From positions 57,946 to 121,945 of the forward strand of contig DAOUDK010000119.1 of NCBI GenBank assembly GCA_034431315.1: a stretch of DNA of 64,000 nucleotides, given 5' to 3'. The notes under the pieces are model-generated. The model was given only the letters and a program-made list of their open reading frames with translations, was not told the DNA's origin and ran no database searches. The translations under genes and the position numbers were made by a program. The stretch comes from JAUWOY01 sp034431315 (lineage in GTDB: Bacteria; Chloroflexota; Anaerolineae; VGOG01). Positions 8,442 to 17,844 of the stretch are shown here, one piece after another. Within the stretch, counting starts at the first letter, position 1; every line of letters starts with the position of its first letter.

Positions 8442-11400
8442 TTATTCGATAGGCCAAGCAGATATCAGCTCGTCAATCTCACTCATCAACCGCATGGTCT
8501 CTTTCAGGGCCACGACGATCTTCTGGTAGTGGAAGAAGTCGTCGAAGATGAGCTTGCGGCCTTTGCGGTCTTTGAGCCACTTGTGCAAGACCTGGTAGCC
8601 GCCGATCTGGAACTCCCAGACCTCTGGCTCGATTCCCTCGAAGTACTGGGTTTTGTTGATGTAGACACGGCCCGTGGGCCTCGGCTTGGGCTTGGGTCGG
8701 ATCTTTACCTGCGTTTGGTGCTCGAAGACAAGCGGCAATCTACGGTTGGACACTCTCACTGACGCGGGAGAAGTACCAGTGGGGACTTTCTTTTCCTCCG
8801 TGACCTTCTCCACATAGCGGACTTTCTCCACCCTGTCGGAGCCGGACACGCCAAAGTTGGTGATGAGGTGGTTCAGCTCTGGTGACTCCATCAGGTGCAG
8901 GCTCACCAGTTCCTCGCCCCTCTCGGCCAGGGCCTTGAACAGCGCCCGGTCGGAGGTGAGGGGCAGGCGGGGGAAGTCAATCTTGAGGAGTTCGGCGTAG
9001 CGCTCGCGGTAGGTGGGGGAGTGGAAGACGGCGTAGGCGTAGTGGAGGATGTCCTCCGGGCCGAAGGTGGTTTCCAGGTCCCCCTTGCCTTCCGTCACGA
9101 ATTCCAGACCCAGCTTCTCCTCGACGGCGGCGATGAACTCGGGCGAGAGGTTGGGATCGCGGGTCTTGTACTCCGCTTTGGGCTCAAACAGCGTGAGGGC
9201 GATGACGCTTCCGCCCGCCTTCGTGGGTTTCTTTTCAGGGGTGGTGTAGAGGTAGAGGGGGAAAACATTATACGGAGCAAAAGGCTGCGAACTAATTTCG
9301 GTTATAAGCTGAGTTACAAACAACACAAAATGTTTACGAGCCGCAAGCTGCCTTGCTGCAACTAACGCCATATTCTTGTGCGTCATATGGTGCATTACTT
9401 CAAACCGTGGCCACTCGACAACATTGTGGCTGTAATAGATGGAACGAATATCGAAGGGGCGATAGAGGCATTTTGTAAACCTATCTTCCCATTTCTTGTC
9501 CCCTTGGATTCCCTTTCTTGCTTCCGAAAGCTTCCAATCACGAGTGTCCCTTAGCCCGAATCGCTCCCTCACCTCATAATCGGAAAATGTCTTGTCTCGG
9601 AAGGTGGCAATGCGTGACCGCAGACGCTTTTCCTCGAAGTCAATGACGAAGCGGTCACGGTGAGTTTTGATACCGCTGCTGTTCACTGGGAAAATATCTG
9701 GCACCCTCCATCCCCGCTCGTACTCACTCAGCAAGTCAAAGTCCTTGGGCACGAAAAAGAAATATGGCGACACTGGCTCAAGCGCCTGCCAATCCGTAGT
9801 GCTGACGTCGTTCTCCCACAGGTGGCGGTATTTGCCCTCCCGCAGGCCCCACAAATCGGTGTAGTAGACCTTTGAGGTTTCGGAAACCTCAAAGGTCTGG
9901 GCGGGCCGCTTCACAAAGAGGGAAATCGCCACTCCCTGCCTGATGTCGAAGACGTTCTCATCTGGACCGCCATCGGGCGTGGTCTCCCCCATCAAGGCGT
10001 TGCCGTGCAGGTTCAGCACGTAGATCTCATCGAAGGACTTCATCAACTCCTCCCTCATCCCCCGGTGGATCAGGCCGGAGAGGTAGGAGTGGTTGGTGAT
10101 CATACCGATGACGCCGTAGCCGGTGCGCTCGATGCGGTCGTGGGCGAAACGGATGAACTTGATGTAGTCGTCGGAGAGGGGCTGGATGTTGCGCTCATCA
10201 CGGACGGCGGTTTTGTAGCGTTCCATCAGTCCCTCGATGTGCTCTCCCTTGTTGGCCGAACTGACCGAATAGGGGGGATTGCCCAGCACCACCATGATGG
10301 GCTTGTCCCGCTTGATCTCCGCAGCGGCGTTGGCCTCCTCGGTGATGAACCTGGCAAAGCCAAGAGTCTGGGCCTGGGTGATCGCCTCCTCCAGCGAATT
10401 GGTCAGGTAGATGCCCAGCCGCTGGTCGCCCGTGAAGTCGTAGCCGGTCTCCTGCAACAGAATGCCCAGCTTTATATGGGCCACGGCGTAGGGAGCCATC
10501 AGCAGCTCGAAGCCAAAGACGCGGGGCAGGAGATGGGTTTCGACGTAGTCGTTCCAGGCGCCGGCCTGGCCCATCGCTATCAAGGTCTCGTGGATCTGCT
10601 GGATGACGAAGTAGAGGAAGGTCGCCGTGCCAACGGCCGGGTCGAGGATGAGGGTGTTGGTGTCGGCCAGGCCCAGGGGGCGGTCGAAGCGGGTCTTGAC
10701 GATGTGATCGAGAGAACGAACGATGTATGAAACCACCGGCTCAGGGGTGTAGTAGACGCCACGGGCTTTGCGCGTCTGGGGGGCGTAGGCGCGGAGGAAT
10801 GTCTCGTAGAAGTGGACCACTGGGTCCTCCTGCCGCGTCCGCCTGCCGAAGTCGCGCAGGATCTCCGCCATGTCCGCCCGTGCCAGCAGGTGAGCCAGGT
10901 CGTCCACCAGCCAGGCAATGCGGTCGTCCAGTCCCGGCCCAGCGATCTGGTTGAAGAGCCTGCGCAAGAAGGGGTTGGTCTTGGGCAGGTTCCAGGCCGC
11001 CTTCTCACGGGTGAAATCCTGCCCGGTCGGGACACGGACGCGGGCGGCAAAGAGGCCGTAGGTGATGGTCTGGGCGTACATATCGGCGAATTCAGCCGGG
11101 GTGAGGAAGGGGATCAGCGTCTCTCGGAAGGCTTTCAATTGGGCGTGCAGTGCGCCCTCTTCGCTCTCCCGCTTGAAGGTCTCCTCGATGAGATCGCGGG
11201 TCATGCGAGCCAGAGCGGCCATGCGTTGGGCCAGCTCTTTGGGAGTGCCCACCGTGGGCACCACCTGGGCCAAGAACTTCTGCAACAGCCCCGAAACGGC
11301 CTGGATGCCGCCCCTTCGTATCCTGATCCTCCCATCAATGGTCAGCGTAGCCAGGCGTGCCGTCTCCCGGTGCTCGCCCTCCACGTACCAGCGGAACTCC

Positions 11401-11711
11401 AGGTAGTCGGTGAGGATCAGGTTGTTGAGCGATTCGCGGTAGCGGCGCAGTTGCTCGGACCGCTCCGCCGCGTCCAGGCTCCTTCCCACGTCCTTGGCCT
11501 CGACGTAGCCGACGGGCGTACCGGCGCGGGTGATGATGTAATCGGGCGCGCCGCACTCGATGCGCTTGGGCTCGTTGATGGCGGTGATGTTCTCGCCGAC
11601 GGCCTCCAGGAGGGCTTTGAGGGCCGGGCGGTGGGTGTGTTCGGTAGCGCTCCCCGTCGCCAGGCTCTTCTCTATATTTCTCAGGTAATCTCGGAAAACA
11701 TCGGGGGACAT
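8442..11711 (-). CDS. Single-chain N6-adenine methyltransferase/restriction-type enzyme (type IIG/ISP-like)
   Basis: A 1089-residue protein. The N-terminal region carries a PD-(D/E)xK-like nuclease signature: PDYII followed by GYVEAKDVG near residues 55-75. A helical linker leads to an Eco57I/type ISP methyltransferase core with TRKARGVYYTPEPVVSYIV, the SAM motif LILDPAVGTATFL, and the catalytic NPPY motif in VVLGNPPYSVSS. The last 400 residues look like the type ISP target-recognition domain, ending in a KGRKLIFDDFFHYQKIV-like segment. It lacks the helicase module of true type ISP enzymes (about 1600 aa), so a type IIG-like bifunctional enzyme is more likely. No separate endonuclease, specificity or helicase gene adjoins it. 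Confidence 0.85.
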   Translation of the reverse strand: MSPDVFRDYLRNIEKSLATGSATEHTHRPALKALLEAVGENITAINEPKRIECGAPDYIITRAGTPVGYVEAKDVGRSLDAAERSEQLRRYRESLNNLILTDYLEFRWYVEGEHRETARLATLTIDGRIRIRRGGIQAVSGLLQKFLAQVVPTVGTPKELAQRMAALARMTRDLIEETFKRESEEGALHAQLKAFRETLIPFLTPAEFADMYAQTITYGLFAARVRVPTGQDFTREKAAWNLPKTNPFLRRLFNQIAGPGLDDRIAWLVDDLAHLLARADMAEILRDFGRRTRQEDPVVHFYETFLRAYAPQTRKARGVYYTPEPVVSYIVRSLDHIVKTRFDRPLGLADTNTLILDPAVGTATFLYFVIQQIHETLIAMGQAGAWNDYVETHLLPRVFGFELLMAPYAVAHIKLGILLQETGYDFTGDQRLGIYLTNSLEEAITQAQTLGFARFITEEANAAAEIKRDKPIMVVLGNPPYSVSSANKGEHIEGLMERYKTAVRDERNIQPLSDDYIKFIRFAHDRIERTGYGVIGMITNHSYLSGLIHRGMREELMKSFDEIYVLNLHGNALMGETTPDGGPDENVFDIRQGVAISLFVKRPAQTFEVSETSKVYYTDLWGLREGKYRHLWENDVSTTDWQALEPVSPYFFFVPKDFDLLSEYERGWRVPDIFPVNSSGIKTHRDRFVIDFEEKRLRSRIATFRDKTFSDYEVRERFGLRDTRDWKLSEARKGIQGDKKWEDRFTKCLYRPFDIRSIYYSHNVVEWPRFEVMHHMTHKNMALVAARQLAARKHFVLFVTQLITEISSQPFAPYNVFPLYLYTTPEKKPTKAGGSVIALTLFEPKAEYKTRDPNLSPEFIAAVEEKLGLEFVTEGKGDLETTFGPEDILHYAYAVFHSPTYRERYAELLKIDFPRLPLTSDRALFKALAERGEELVSLHLMESPELNHLITNFGVSGSDRVEKVRYVEKVTEEKKVPTGTSPASVRVSNRRLPLVFEHQTQVKIRPKPKPRPTGRVYINKTQYFEGIEPEVWEFQIGGYQVLHKWLKDRKGRKLIFDDFFHYQKIVVALKETMRLMSEIDELISAWPIE

Positions 11712-11730
11712 AGACTCGTCTCCTTTTTTA

Positions 11731-11810
11731 AGAACACTGATGCGCGGGATTTACGGATTCCGCTTCAGCCCAAGTCACTTGATCCGTTAATCCTGCCCAC
11801 CCGCTGTTCT
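11731..11810. repeat. Imperfect palindromic repeat
   Basis: AGAACA (11731) and TGTTCT (11810) are the outer arms. GGGATTtACGGAT and ATCCGTtAATCC form the inner arms. It is non-coding between the methyltransferase gene and the upstream MFS gene and is probably another dispersed palindrome. Confidence 0.5.
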
Positions 11811-11815
11811 ACACC

Positions 11816-12991
11816 TCACTCCCCCGCCCTGACCGCCACGGCAACCGGCTCCGGCGGCGTGCGCATGAACTGCGTCAGCACCAGCGAGACCAGCACAATG
11901 CCGACTCCCGCCAGAAACGGGGCCCGCGAGCCGAACAGTTGCCACACCGCGCCGCCAAGCACTGGCACCACAATGGCCGCGACGTGATTGATGGTCTGCT
12001 CCACTGACAGGTTGCTGGTGATCTCCCCGGTCGTGACGGCGATCTTTTGAAAATAGGTTACCAGCGCCAGGTTGAAGCCGAACAAGACGTTGTCAATCAC
12101 GTACAGGACAAACAGTGCTGGCAGGTAGGTCACGTAGGCGTAACCCAGGAAGACAAAGGTCAGGGTACCGAAGGCGACGCTCAGCATCAGTCGCTCGCCC
12201 AGCCTGCTCACTAATTTGCCCACCAATTGCAAAGCGTAGATATTGATCAAGCTGTTGACCAGGAACAGCATCGCCGTCGTCTGGACGCTGATCCTATATT
12301 CGCGCACCAGCAGGAAAATGGCGAAGGTGGTAAAGATGTGGCGGCGACTGCCCATCAAAAACGCCAGCGCATAGTAGAGCCAGTATCGTCGCCGCAGGAC
12401 GACCCGGCGACGCGGCGGTAGACCCTCCTTGGCGCCGCTCAGCGGCAACAGCAGCAGTCCCCCCGCAGCAACCAGCACTCCCACGACCATGAACAATCGC
12501 CGATAGCCCCACGACTCTGCCAGCAGATAGACCGCGCCGGTGGCCGCGAGCGAGGCTATCGCCGCCAGGCTTCTCAGTTGACCCAGCGCCTTGGGCGTGT
12601 GCCGCTTATCCACGGCCATCAGCACCACGGCGTTGTTGGTGGGATAGAAGAAGTGGAAGCCAAAGCTCATCACCACCGTGCTGAGCAGCAGGAAAGGAAT
12701 GTTGGCTGCCTGTCCGGTCATAAACATGCCCACGCCCAGCAGGATGACGCTCAAGGCCATGATGCGGACTTCGGACAGAAAGAGGGCCAGGAAGCCGACC
12801 AGAAAGCCCATCAGCCCTGGCAGCTCGCGCACCGCCTGTATCCAGCCGATGCTCCCTGGCCCAACGCCCATCTCTTCCACGGCGAAGTTGTTGAACATCG
12901 CCTGCCAGACGCGGAAGCCAAAGAAGAGCATGAAGTTGGAGACGACGAGGTAGACCAGCATCCGCCGGTTTTCTTTCCACATTTCGCTCAT
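11816..12991 (-). CDS. MFS transporter
   Basis: A 391-residue protein with 11-12 hydrophobic helices. The first half has short loops rich in small residues and the second half begins at LRRRYWLYYALAFLMGSRRHIF. It overlaps the upstream DRTGG gene by 4 bp (12988-12991), so the two are translationally coupled. It is clearly distinct from the first MFS protein at 5-6 kb. The substrate is unknown; the coupling to a phosphotransacetylase-type P-loop protein hints at a link with acyl-CoA or organic acid metabolism. Confidence 0.85.
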   Translation of the reverse strand: MSEMWKENRRMLVYLVVSNFMLFFGFRVWQAMFNNFAVEEMGVGPGSIGWIQAVRELPGLMGFLVGFLALFLSEVRIMALSVILLGVGMFMTGQAANIPFLLLSTVVMSFGFHFFYPTNNAVVLMAVDKRHTPKALGQLRSLAAIASLAATGAVYLLAESWGYRRLFMVVGVLVAAGGLLLLPLSGAKEGLPPRRRVVLRRRYWLYYALAFLMGSRRHIFTTFAIFLLVREYRISVQTTAMLFLVNSLINIYALQLVGKLVSRLGERLMLSVAFGTLTFVFLGYAYVTYLPALFVLYVIDNVLFGFNLALVTYFQKIAVTTGEITSNLSVEQTINHVAAIVVPVLGGAVWQLFGSRAPFLAGVGIVLVSLVLTQFMRTPPEPVAVAVRAGE

Positions 12992-14064
12992 GTGGCTGGC
13001 TTCAACCCCAGGTCAGTGTACAGGGCATCGAAGTCGAAACGCTCGTCGAGCATCTCCTGGAAACGCTGCACCTTCTTCTCTTGATGGAGGCGGGTCTTGC
13101 CGAAGAATTGCTCGATGATCTCCACCGTGGTCAGGGTGTCCTGCTTGGTCAGGATCACCGGCACTCCCACCTCCTCAGCCCGGCCGAGGATGAGGGGGCT
13201 GGGGTAGAGGTTGCCCGTCAGGATGAGGCACTTGGTCGAGGTCTCCAGAGCCGCCAGTTGGATGTCGGAGCGGTCGCCGCCGGTGATGACGGCCTTGTTG
13301 GGTTTGCGGCGGAAGTAGGTCAAAGCCGAATCCACGTTCATAGCTCCAACCATCAGGTACTCCACCAGTTCCTCGTTTGCTTCGGGACAGCAGAGGATTT
13401 CAGCGCCCAGGCACTCGGCCAGTTGACCCACGCTGATGGACATGAGCAGCCTCTCCTGGGGCAAGATGGCGAAGACCTTGACGCCCCGCTCCTCCAGATA
13501 AGGCTTGACTATCTCCTGGACAAAGCGCATCCGCTGGCGCGGCACGGCGTTGACGACGATTCCGAGCATGGAATCCCCGAACAACATTTTGGCTCCCAGG
13601 GCATCGTCCACCACCAGGTCGCTGGTGTACTTGATCACCACCAGCTCTCTAGCCTTCAGGAGGTCAGCCACCAGGGGTGCGGACAGGCCAACCAGAGAAC
13701 CCTCCATACAGTGCGCCCCCCCTTCCAGGATGACCACATCTTTCCCCTGGGCGACCTTGGCGTAGGCCTCTCCGAGGCGAGCCACGAAGTCGGTCTCCTC
13801 TTCGCCCGTTAATATGCCCTCCACCACCTTAGGCGTCAAGGCAATGGGAGCGATGGCATCCAGGGGTTCGGCCAGATCGAAAGCCTGCCGCATGAACTGG
13901 GCGTCCTCGTCAACCACCCGGCCAGCCACCTTTCTGGCTGTGGTGCTCAACGGCTTCATGTAGCCGATGGTGAAGCCGTCGCGTCTGAACTTGTTTCCCA
14001 GGCCAATGCAAAGAGCCGTCTTGCCCGAGAAAGTCGCCGTTGAAGTTATGTATAGCGTGTTCAT
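12988..14064 (-). CDS. P-loop protein with DRTGG domain (BioD-like N-terminus, Pta-regulatory type)
   Basis: A 358-residue protein that begins with a dethiobiotin-synthetase-like P-loop (YITSTATFSGKTALCIGLG) and continues into a DRTGG domain, represented by the C-terminal half with AVITGGDRSDIQLAAL. This two-domain form is the regulatory N-terminus of some phosphotransacetylases, here encoded without the catalytic domain. It lies just downstream of the ADP-forming acyl-CoA synthetase, as is often seen, so a regulatory or accessory role in acetyl-CoA/acetate conversion is a fair inference. Confidence 0.85.
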   Translation of the reverse strand: MNTLYITSTATFSGKTALCIGLGNKFRRDGFTIGYMKPLSTTARKVAGRVVDEDAQFMRQAFDLAEPLDAIAPIALTPKVVEGILTGEEETDFVARLGEAYAKVAQGKDVVILEGGAHCMEGSLVGLSAPLVADLLKARELVVIKYTSDLVVDDALGAKMLFGDSMLGIVVNAVPRQRMRFVQEIVKPYLEERGVKVFAILPQERLLMSISVGQLAECLGAEILCCPEANEELVEYLMVGAMNVDSALTYFRRKPNKAVITGGDRSDIQLAALETSTKCLILTGNLYPSPLILGRAEEVGVPVILTKQDTLTTVEIIEQFFGKTRLHQEKKVQRFQEMLDERFDFDALYTDLGLKPAT

Positions 14065-14095
14065 ACTCCCTCCTTATTAGTCTGATGGTCAGCCT

Positions 14096-14158
14096 TTGGA
14101 GGTTAGAGGTTGGATGTTGGAACACCTTCCAACTTCCACCTTCCAACTTCCACTTTCC
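14096..14158. repeat. Degenerate TTCCAACTTCCA simple repeat
   Basis: Short reiterations of TTCCAACTTCCAC/CTTCCA, preceded by their inverted form (TTGGAGGTTAGAGGTTGGATGTTGG), fill the gap between the acyl-CoA synthetase and DRTGG genes. A similar CCTCCAACCTCCAA tract lies at 47.4 kb. Confidence 0.6.
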
Positions 14159-16252
14159 TTACGCCGCTAACACCAGCCGCATGTCAACGCCCACCACTCC
14201 CCGCCCGGCCTCGAACACGATGAGCGGGTTGATGTCCATCTCCATGATCTCGGGGAAATCGGTCACCAACTGCGAAAGCCGCAGCAGTGTGTCCACGATG
14301 GCTTCGATGTCCGAGGGCCGCTCACCGCGGACTCCCTTGAGCAGGCTGTAAGCGCGGATCTCCGTGATCATCTCCTGGGCCTCCTGCCGCGAGAAGGGCG
14401 CTATGCGAAAGGCCACGTCTTTGAGAGCCTCGACGTAGATCCCACCCAGGCCGAACATCATCAGCGGGCCGAACTGGGGGTCGCAGTTCATGCCCACGAT
14501 GACCTCTTTGCCCCCCCGCACCATCTCCTGCACCAGACAGCCCCAGATCTCGGCGTCGGGCATGTAGCGGGTGGCCCGGTAGACTAACAGGTCGAAGGCA
14601 TCCCGCACATCGGTGGCGCTGGCAATGCCCAGCTTGATGCCGCCGATGTCGGTCTTGTGGAGGATGTCCGGAGAAGTGATCTTCATCACCACCGGATAGC
14701 CGATCTCCTCGGCGATCTCCACCGCCTCATCGGCCGAGGTGGCCAGCTTGGACGCGGGGATGCGGATGCCGTAGGCTTCCATTATGTCCCGCGCCTCGGC
14801 GTCGCCGATGGTCTGCCGTCTGTCGGCCTTCACCCGCTCAAAGATGCCCCTCACCCTCTCCCGATCAACGTCAAACTCCTCGATCTCCAGGGGAGGGCGA
14901 TCCAACCAGCGCCGGTATTCCAGCATGGCCCTCAGCGCCCCCACCGCCCGCTCAGGAAAGGAGTAGTTGGGTATCCTATGTTCGTTGAGCACCTTGATCC
15001 CCGCGCGGACCCTGGCCTCCCCCATGAAGCAGCCCAGGACAGGCTTATCGTAGCCAGCGGCGATCCGACCCACCGCCTCGGCTGTCTCCTCAATCCTGGT
15101 CATCACCTGGGGGGTGAGGATGACGATGACGCCGTTCACGCCTTCGTCCTCAAGGGCAGCCTCCAGGGCCAGGGCGTAGCGGTCGGTCGGAGCATCTCCC
15201 AGGACGTCTATCGGATTGTAGATGTTGGCGGCGGCGGGGAGATTGTCCCGCAGGACATCAATCGTCTCCCGACTCAGCGAGGCCAGCGAGAGGCCCTCCC
15301 GCTCCAGGGCGTCGGTGGCCATCACGCCCGGCCCGCCGGCGTTGGTGACGATAGCGATGCGACCCCCTCGGAGCACTGGCTGGTAAGCGAAAGCTAGCGA
15401 ATAGTCGAACAGGTGTTGGATGGACTCGGCCCTGAGCACCCCGCTCTGGCGGAAGGCCGACTCGTAAGCCCGCGCCGACCCCGCCAGAGAGCCAGTGTGA
15501 GAGGAGACGGCCCGTGAACCGGCGTCGGTAGAGCCGGACTTCACGGCGATGACCGGGATGCGGCGAGTGACCCTGCGGGCGACCTCCATAAACTCCTTGC
15601 CTTCGGAGAGGCCCTCGATGTAAGTGAGAATCACTTTGGAATGGGGATCGTCCTCCCAGGCCGCCAGCAAGTCAACCTCGTCCACGTCGGCCTTGTTGCC
15701 CAGGCTCACGAAGCGAGAGAAGCCGATCCCAACGGCGAGGGCCCAGTCGAGGATGGCGGTGCAGAGAGCCCCCGACTGGGACATGAAGGCGATCTCTCCC
15801 TGGGGAGGCATCCCGGCGGCGAAGGAAGCGTCGAGCGGGCATAAGGTGTCTATGACCCCCAGGCAGTTGGGGCCGATGAGCCGCATCCCATGCCGTCTGG
15901 CGATGGCGACCAGCTCCCGCTCCATCCTCACCCCCTCCAGCCCGGCCTCGCGGAAGCCCGCGCTGATGATTATGACCCCTTCGACGCCTTTCTGGCCACA
16001 TTCTTCCAGCGCCGTAGCAACGTACTTGTTGGGGATAACCATGACCGCCAAATCTATGGGCCCCGGGGCATCCAGGACGCTGGGGTAACACTTGAGCCCC
16101 AGGATCTCATCGGCCTTAGGGTTGATGGGGTAGACCTGGCCTGGGTAGCCATGTTCGATGATATTCGACAGCACCCCGTGACCCAGTTTCTCCTTGTCGC
16201 GAGAGGCGCCGATCACAGCCACCGCCTGGGGGCAGGAAAACATTTCAAGCAT
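14159..16252 (-). CDS. Acetate/acyl-CoA ligase, ADP-forming, alpha and beta subunits in one chain
   Basis: Converts acyl-CoA, ADP and phosphate to the acid, CoA and ATP (reversible), giving substrate-level ATP in fermentation. In the 697-residue chain, the CoA-binding domain comes first (VAVIGASRDKEKLGHGV), then succinyl-CoA-ligase-like domains with the phospho-His loop in SSHTGSLAG and SQSGALCTAILDWA. The ATP-grasp subunit starts near residue 480 (MEAYGIRIPASKLATSADEA) with PVVMKITSPDILHKTDIGG and ends with EMDINPLIVFEAGRGVVGVD. It reads divergently from the RHH-HNH pair. Acid specificity cannot be read from the sequence. Confidence 0.93.
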   Translation of the reverse strand: MLEMFSCPQAVAVIGASRDKEKLGHGVLSNIIEHGYPGQVYPINPKADEILGLKCYPSVLDAPGPIDLAVMVIPNKYVATALEECGQKGVEGVIIISAGFREAGLEGVRMERELVAIARRHGMRLIGPNCLGVIDTLCPLDASFAAGMPPQGEIAFMSQSGALCTAILDWALAVGIGFSRFVSLGNKADVDEVDLLAAWEDDPHSKVILTYIEGLSEGKEFMEVARRVTRRIPVIAVKSGSTDAGSRAVSSHTGSLAGSARAYESAFRQSGVLRAESIQHLFDYSLAFAYQPVLRGGRIAIVTNAGGPGVMATDALEREGLSLASLSRETIDVLRDNLPAAANIYNPIDVLGDAPTDRYALALEAALEDEGVNGVIVILTPQVMTRIEETAEAVGRIAAGYDKPVLGCFMGEARVRAGIKVLNEHRIPNYSFPERAVGALRAMLEYRRWLDRPPLEIEEFDVDRERVRGIFERVKADRRQTIGDAEARDIMEAYGIRIPASKLATSADEAVEIAEEIGYPVVMKITSPDILHKTDIGGIKLGIASATDVRDAFDLLVYRATRYMPDAEIWGCLVQEMVRGGKEVIVGMNCDPQFGPLMMFGLGGIYVEALKDVAFRIAPFSRQEAQEMITEIRAYSLLKGVRGERPSDIEAIVDTLLRLSQLVTDFPEIMEMDINPLIVFEAGRGVVGVDMRLVLAA

Positions 16253-16410
16253 ATTTATCTCCTACACGTTTGACAATGATATAACACAACCTCAAAAATG
16301 GCAAATCCGAACAGCAACCAAGGATTTCGATATGCCTGAAAACTACTCAATCGGCGCTCGCCAGTCTCCCGCCTGAGAACCGAATAGCCCTGCAATGCAA
16401 CGGCTACGAC

Positions 16411-16439
16411 TTGACCTCTGGTTGAAAATAGGTTATACT
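16411..16439 (+). promoter_or_regulatory. Promoter for the RHH-HNH pair
   Basis: TTGACC (16411-16416), 17-bp spacer, TATACT (16434-16439). It lies in the 317-bp divergent intergenic region between the acyl-CoA synthetase and RHH genes; the rest of that region shows no supported gene. Confidence 0.65.
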
Positions 16440-16569
16440 TCCAGAAGACGTTGCACCAAACCGAGAGCAACTGACGGTTAGTGGCAAGAGGTGACTGAAA
16501 CGATAGGCATTGAGTATACCAGCATTAAGGTGAGAAATCCTTTGAAAGACGGAGCAGAGGAGTTGTGCT

Positions 16570-16992
16570 ATGTCTCAGACTATCACGATCAGCTTATCTG
16601 ACACTTTGTACAAGCAATTGAAACGGGCAGCCCAGTTGTCTCGCCAGCCGACCGAGACCATTATCATACAAAGCCTGACCCACACTCTGCCTGCCTTGTT
16701 GGAGGAGATTCCTGCTCGTTACCAATCGGACGTCTATCCGCTCTTACAAATGAGTGATGCTAACTTGCAACGAGAAGCAAACCGCACCTTCTCTTCGCAG
16801 CGTTGGGCCGAGTATGAAGCGTTGCTCGACAGGAAAAAGACGAAGCCATTGACACCTGAGGAAGAAACGCGTCTTGATACCCTCCGTCGTGAAGCTGATG
16901 TGCTCATGTTTCGCCGGGGCTACGCGGCGGTTCTTCTCAAAAGGCGTGGCCATCGTCTGCCGACACTACATGAACTGGCGCAGTCGAGATGA
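16570..16992 (+). CDS. Ribbon-helix-helix-like DNA-binding protein, putative antitoxin
   Basis: A 140-residue protein whose first 45 residues (ITISLSDTLYKQLKRAAQLSRQPTETIIIQSL) fit a ribbon-helix-helix fold of the CopG/Arc type. The rest is helical and charged (DRKKTKPLTPEEETRLDTLRREAD), with a C-terminal RGYAAVLLKRRGHRLPTLHEL segment. It overlaps the next gene by 4 bp (ATGA), which is typical of toxin-antitoxin pairs. It may repress its own promoter. The function is inferred only from fold and context. Confidence 0.7.
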   Translation: MSQTITISLSDTLYKQLKRAAQLSRQPTETIIIQSLTHTLPALLEEIPARYQSDVYPLLQMSDANLQREANRTFSSQRWAEYEALLDRKKTKPLTPEEETRLDTLRREADVLMFRRGYAAVLLKRRGHRLPTLHELAQSR

Positions 16993-17408
16993 CCCCCTCT
17001 GCCCAAGCATTGCGCCAACGCATCGCAGAACAGGCACACCACCGGTGCGGTTATTGCCAGACACAGGAGGTCATTAGCGGAATACCGCTGACCCTGGAGC
17101 ACATCGTCCCCAAAGCAAAAGGTGGGCAGGACGCAGAAGAGAACCTATGGCTTTCTTGCCGCTTATGCAACGAGGCCAAAAGTGTTTCGACTGAAGCCAT
17201 TGATCCAGAGACCGGTGTCACAGCGCCGCTTTTCAACCCTAGAACACAAACTTGGCTAGAGCATTTTACCTGGAGCGAGGACGGTACACGTATCACAGGT
17301 CAGACGCCAACAGGCCGGGCCACGGTCGCCGCATTGTCTCTCAACAGCGAGTTGCGGGTGCGTGCTCGAGCCATCTGGGTTGAAGCTGGCTGGCACCCGC
17401 CGGAGTAG
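16989..17408 (+). CDS. HNH endonuclease
   Basis: A 139-residue protein with a zinc-bound HNH core: CGYCQ (first CxxC), LTLEHIVPKAKGGQDAEENLWLSCRLCNEAKS (catalytic His in EHI, Asn in ENL, second CxxC). This is the standalone small HNH form. It is translationally coupled (ATGA) to the RHH protein, which may hold it in check or direct it to DNA. The pair is known in cyanobacteria and Chloroflexi as a recurrent two-gene unit but without a demonstrated role. Confidence 0.88.
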   Translation: MTPSAQALRQRIAEQAHHRCGYCQTQEVISGIPLTLEHIVPKAKGGQDAEENLWLSCRLCNEAKSVSTEAIDPETGVTAPLFNPRTQTWLEHFTWSEDGTRITGQTPTGRATVAALSLNSELRVRARAIWVEAGWHPPE

Positions 17409-17644
17409 GCTGCCAGATGCAGGAAAATGGCGGCCCACCCCATGTCTACATCGTAATCCATTGCGTAGTGGCGACCTCCTGTTCCACCGTCTTTAATTTG
17501 ACGTTGCCCCGCTTCTGGGCTGATTCGCCAAATCAACCGCATTCACAGTAGCCTCGACCTTTGCGAAGTAACACTCACCCCATTCGAGTTGACCCTGTAG
17601 CGATGCCCAGACCGTCTGATTTGATCATTGGTGAGTTGTGCACC

Positions 17645-17684
17645 GCCCTGGCGCAGTTATCGTATCTGCCCAGGGCCTTTGTTT
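17645..17684 (+). terminator. Intrinsic terminator-like hairpin
   Basis: GCCCTGG (17645-17651) pairs with CCAGGGC (17670-17676), followed by CTTTGTTTT. It is in the 436-bp gap between the HNH gene and the cysteine desulfurase gene; no gene was found in that gap. Confidence 0.5.
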
Positions 17685-17788
17685 TGGTGTGGGCTGCTGC
17701 GCGGCGTGGGCCAGGCTGCTGTAGGTGTAGGGCCTTCAGCCTGAGCTCAGGCCGGCCGGCTTTGTCGTGAAATCCCGCCCAACCATCC

Positions 17789-17817
17789 TTGACAGAAACC
17801 AGTGGACGTGCTAGAAT
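17789..17817 (+). promoter_or_regulatory. Promoter for cysteine desulfurase
   Basis: Perfect TTGACA (17789-17794), 17-bp spacer, TAGAAT (17812-17817), followed 28 bp later by the ATG at 17845. Confidence 0.8.
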
Positions 17818-17844
17818 AACCCAGACGATTGGCGGAGGAAGAAA

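Noticed and set aside
16255..16470. 71-codon minus-strand frame in the divergent intergenic region
   Set aside because: No ribosome site, no recognisable domain, and it overlaps the promoter of the RHH-HNH pair.
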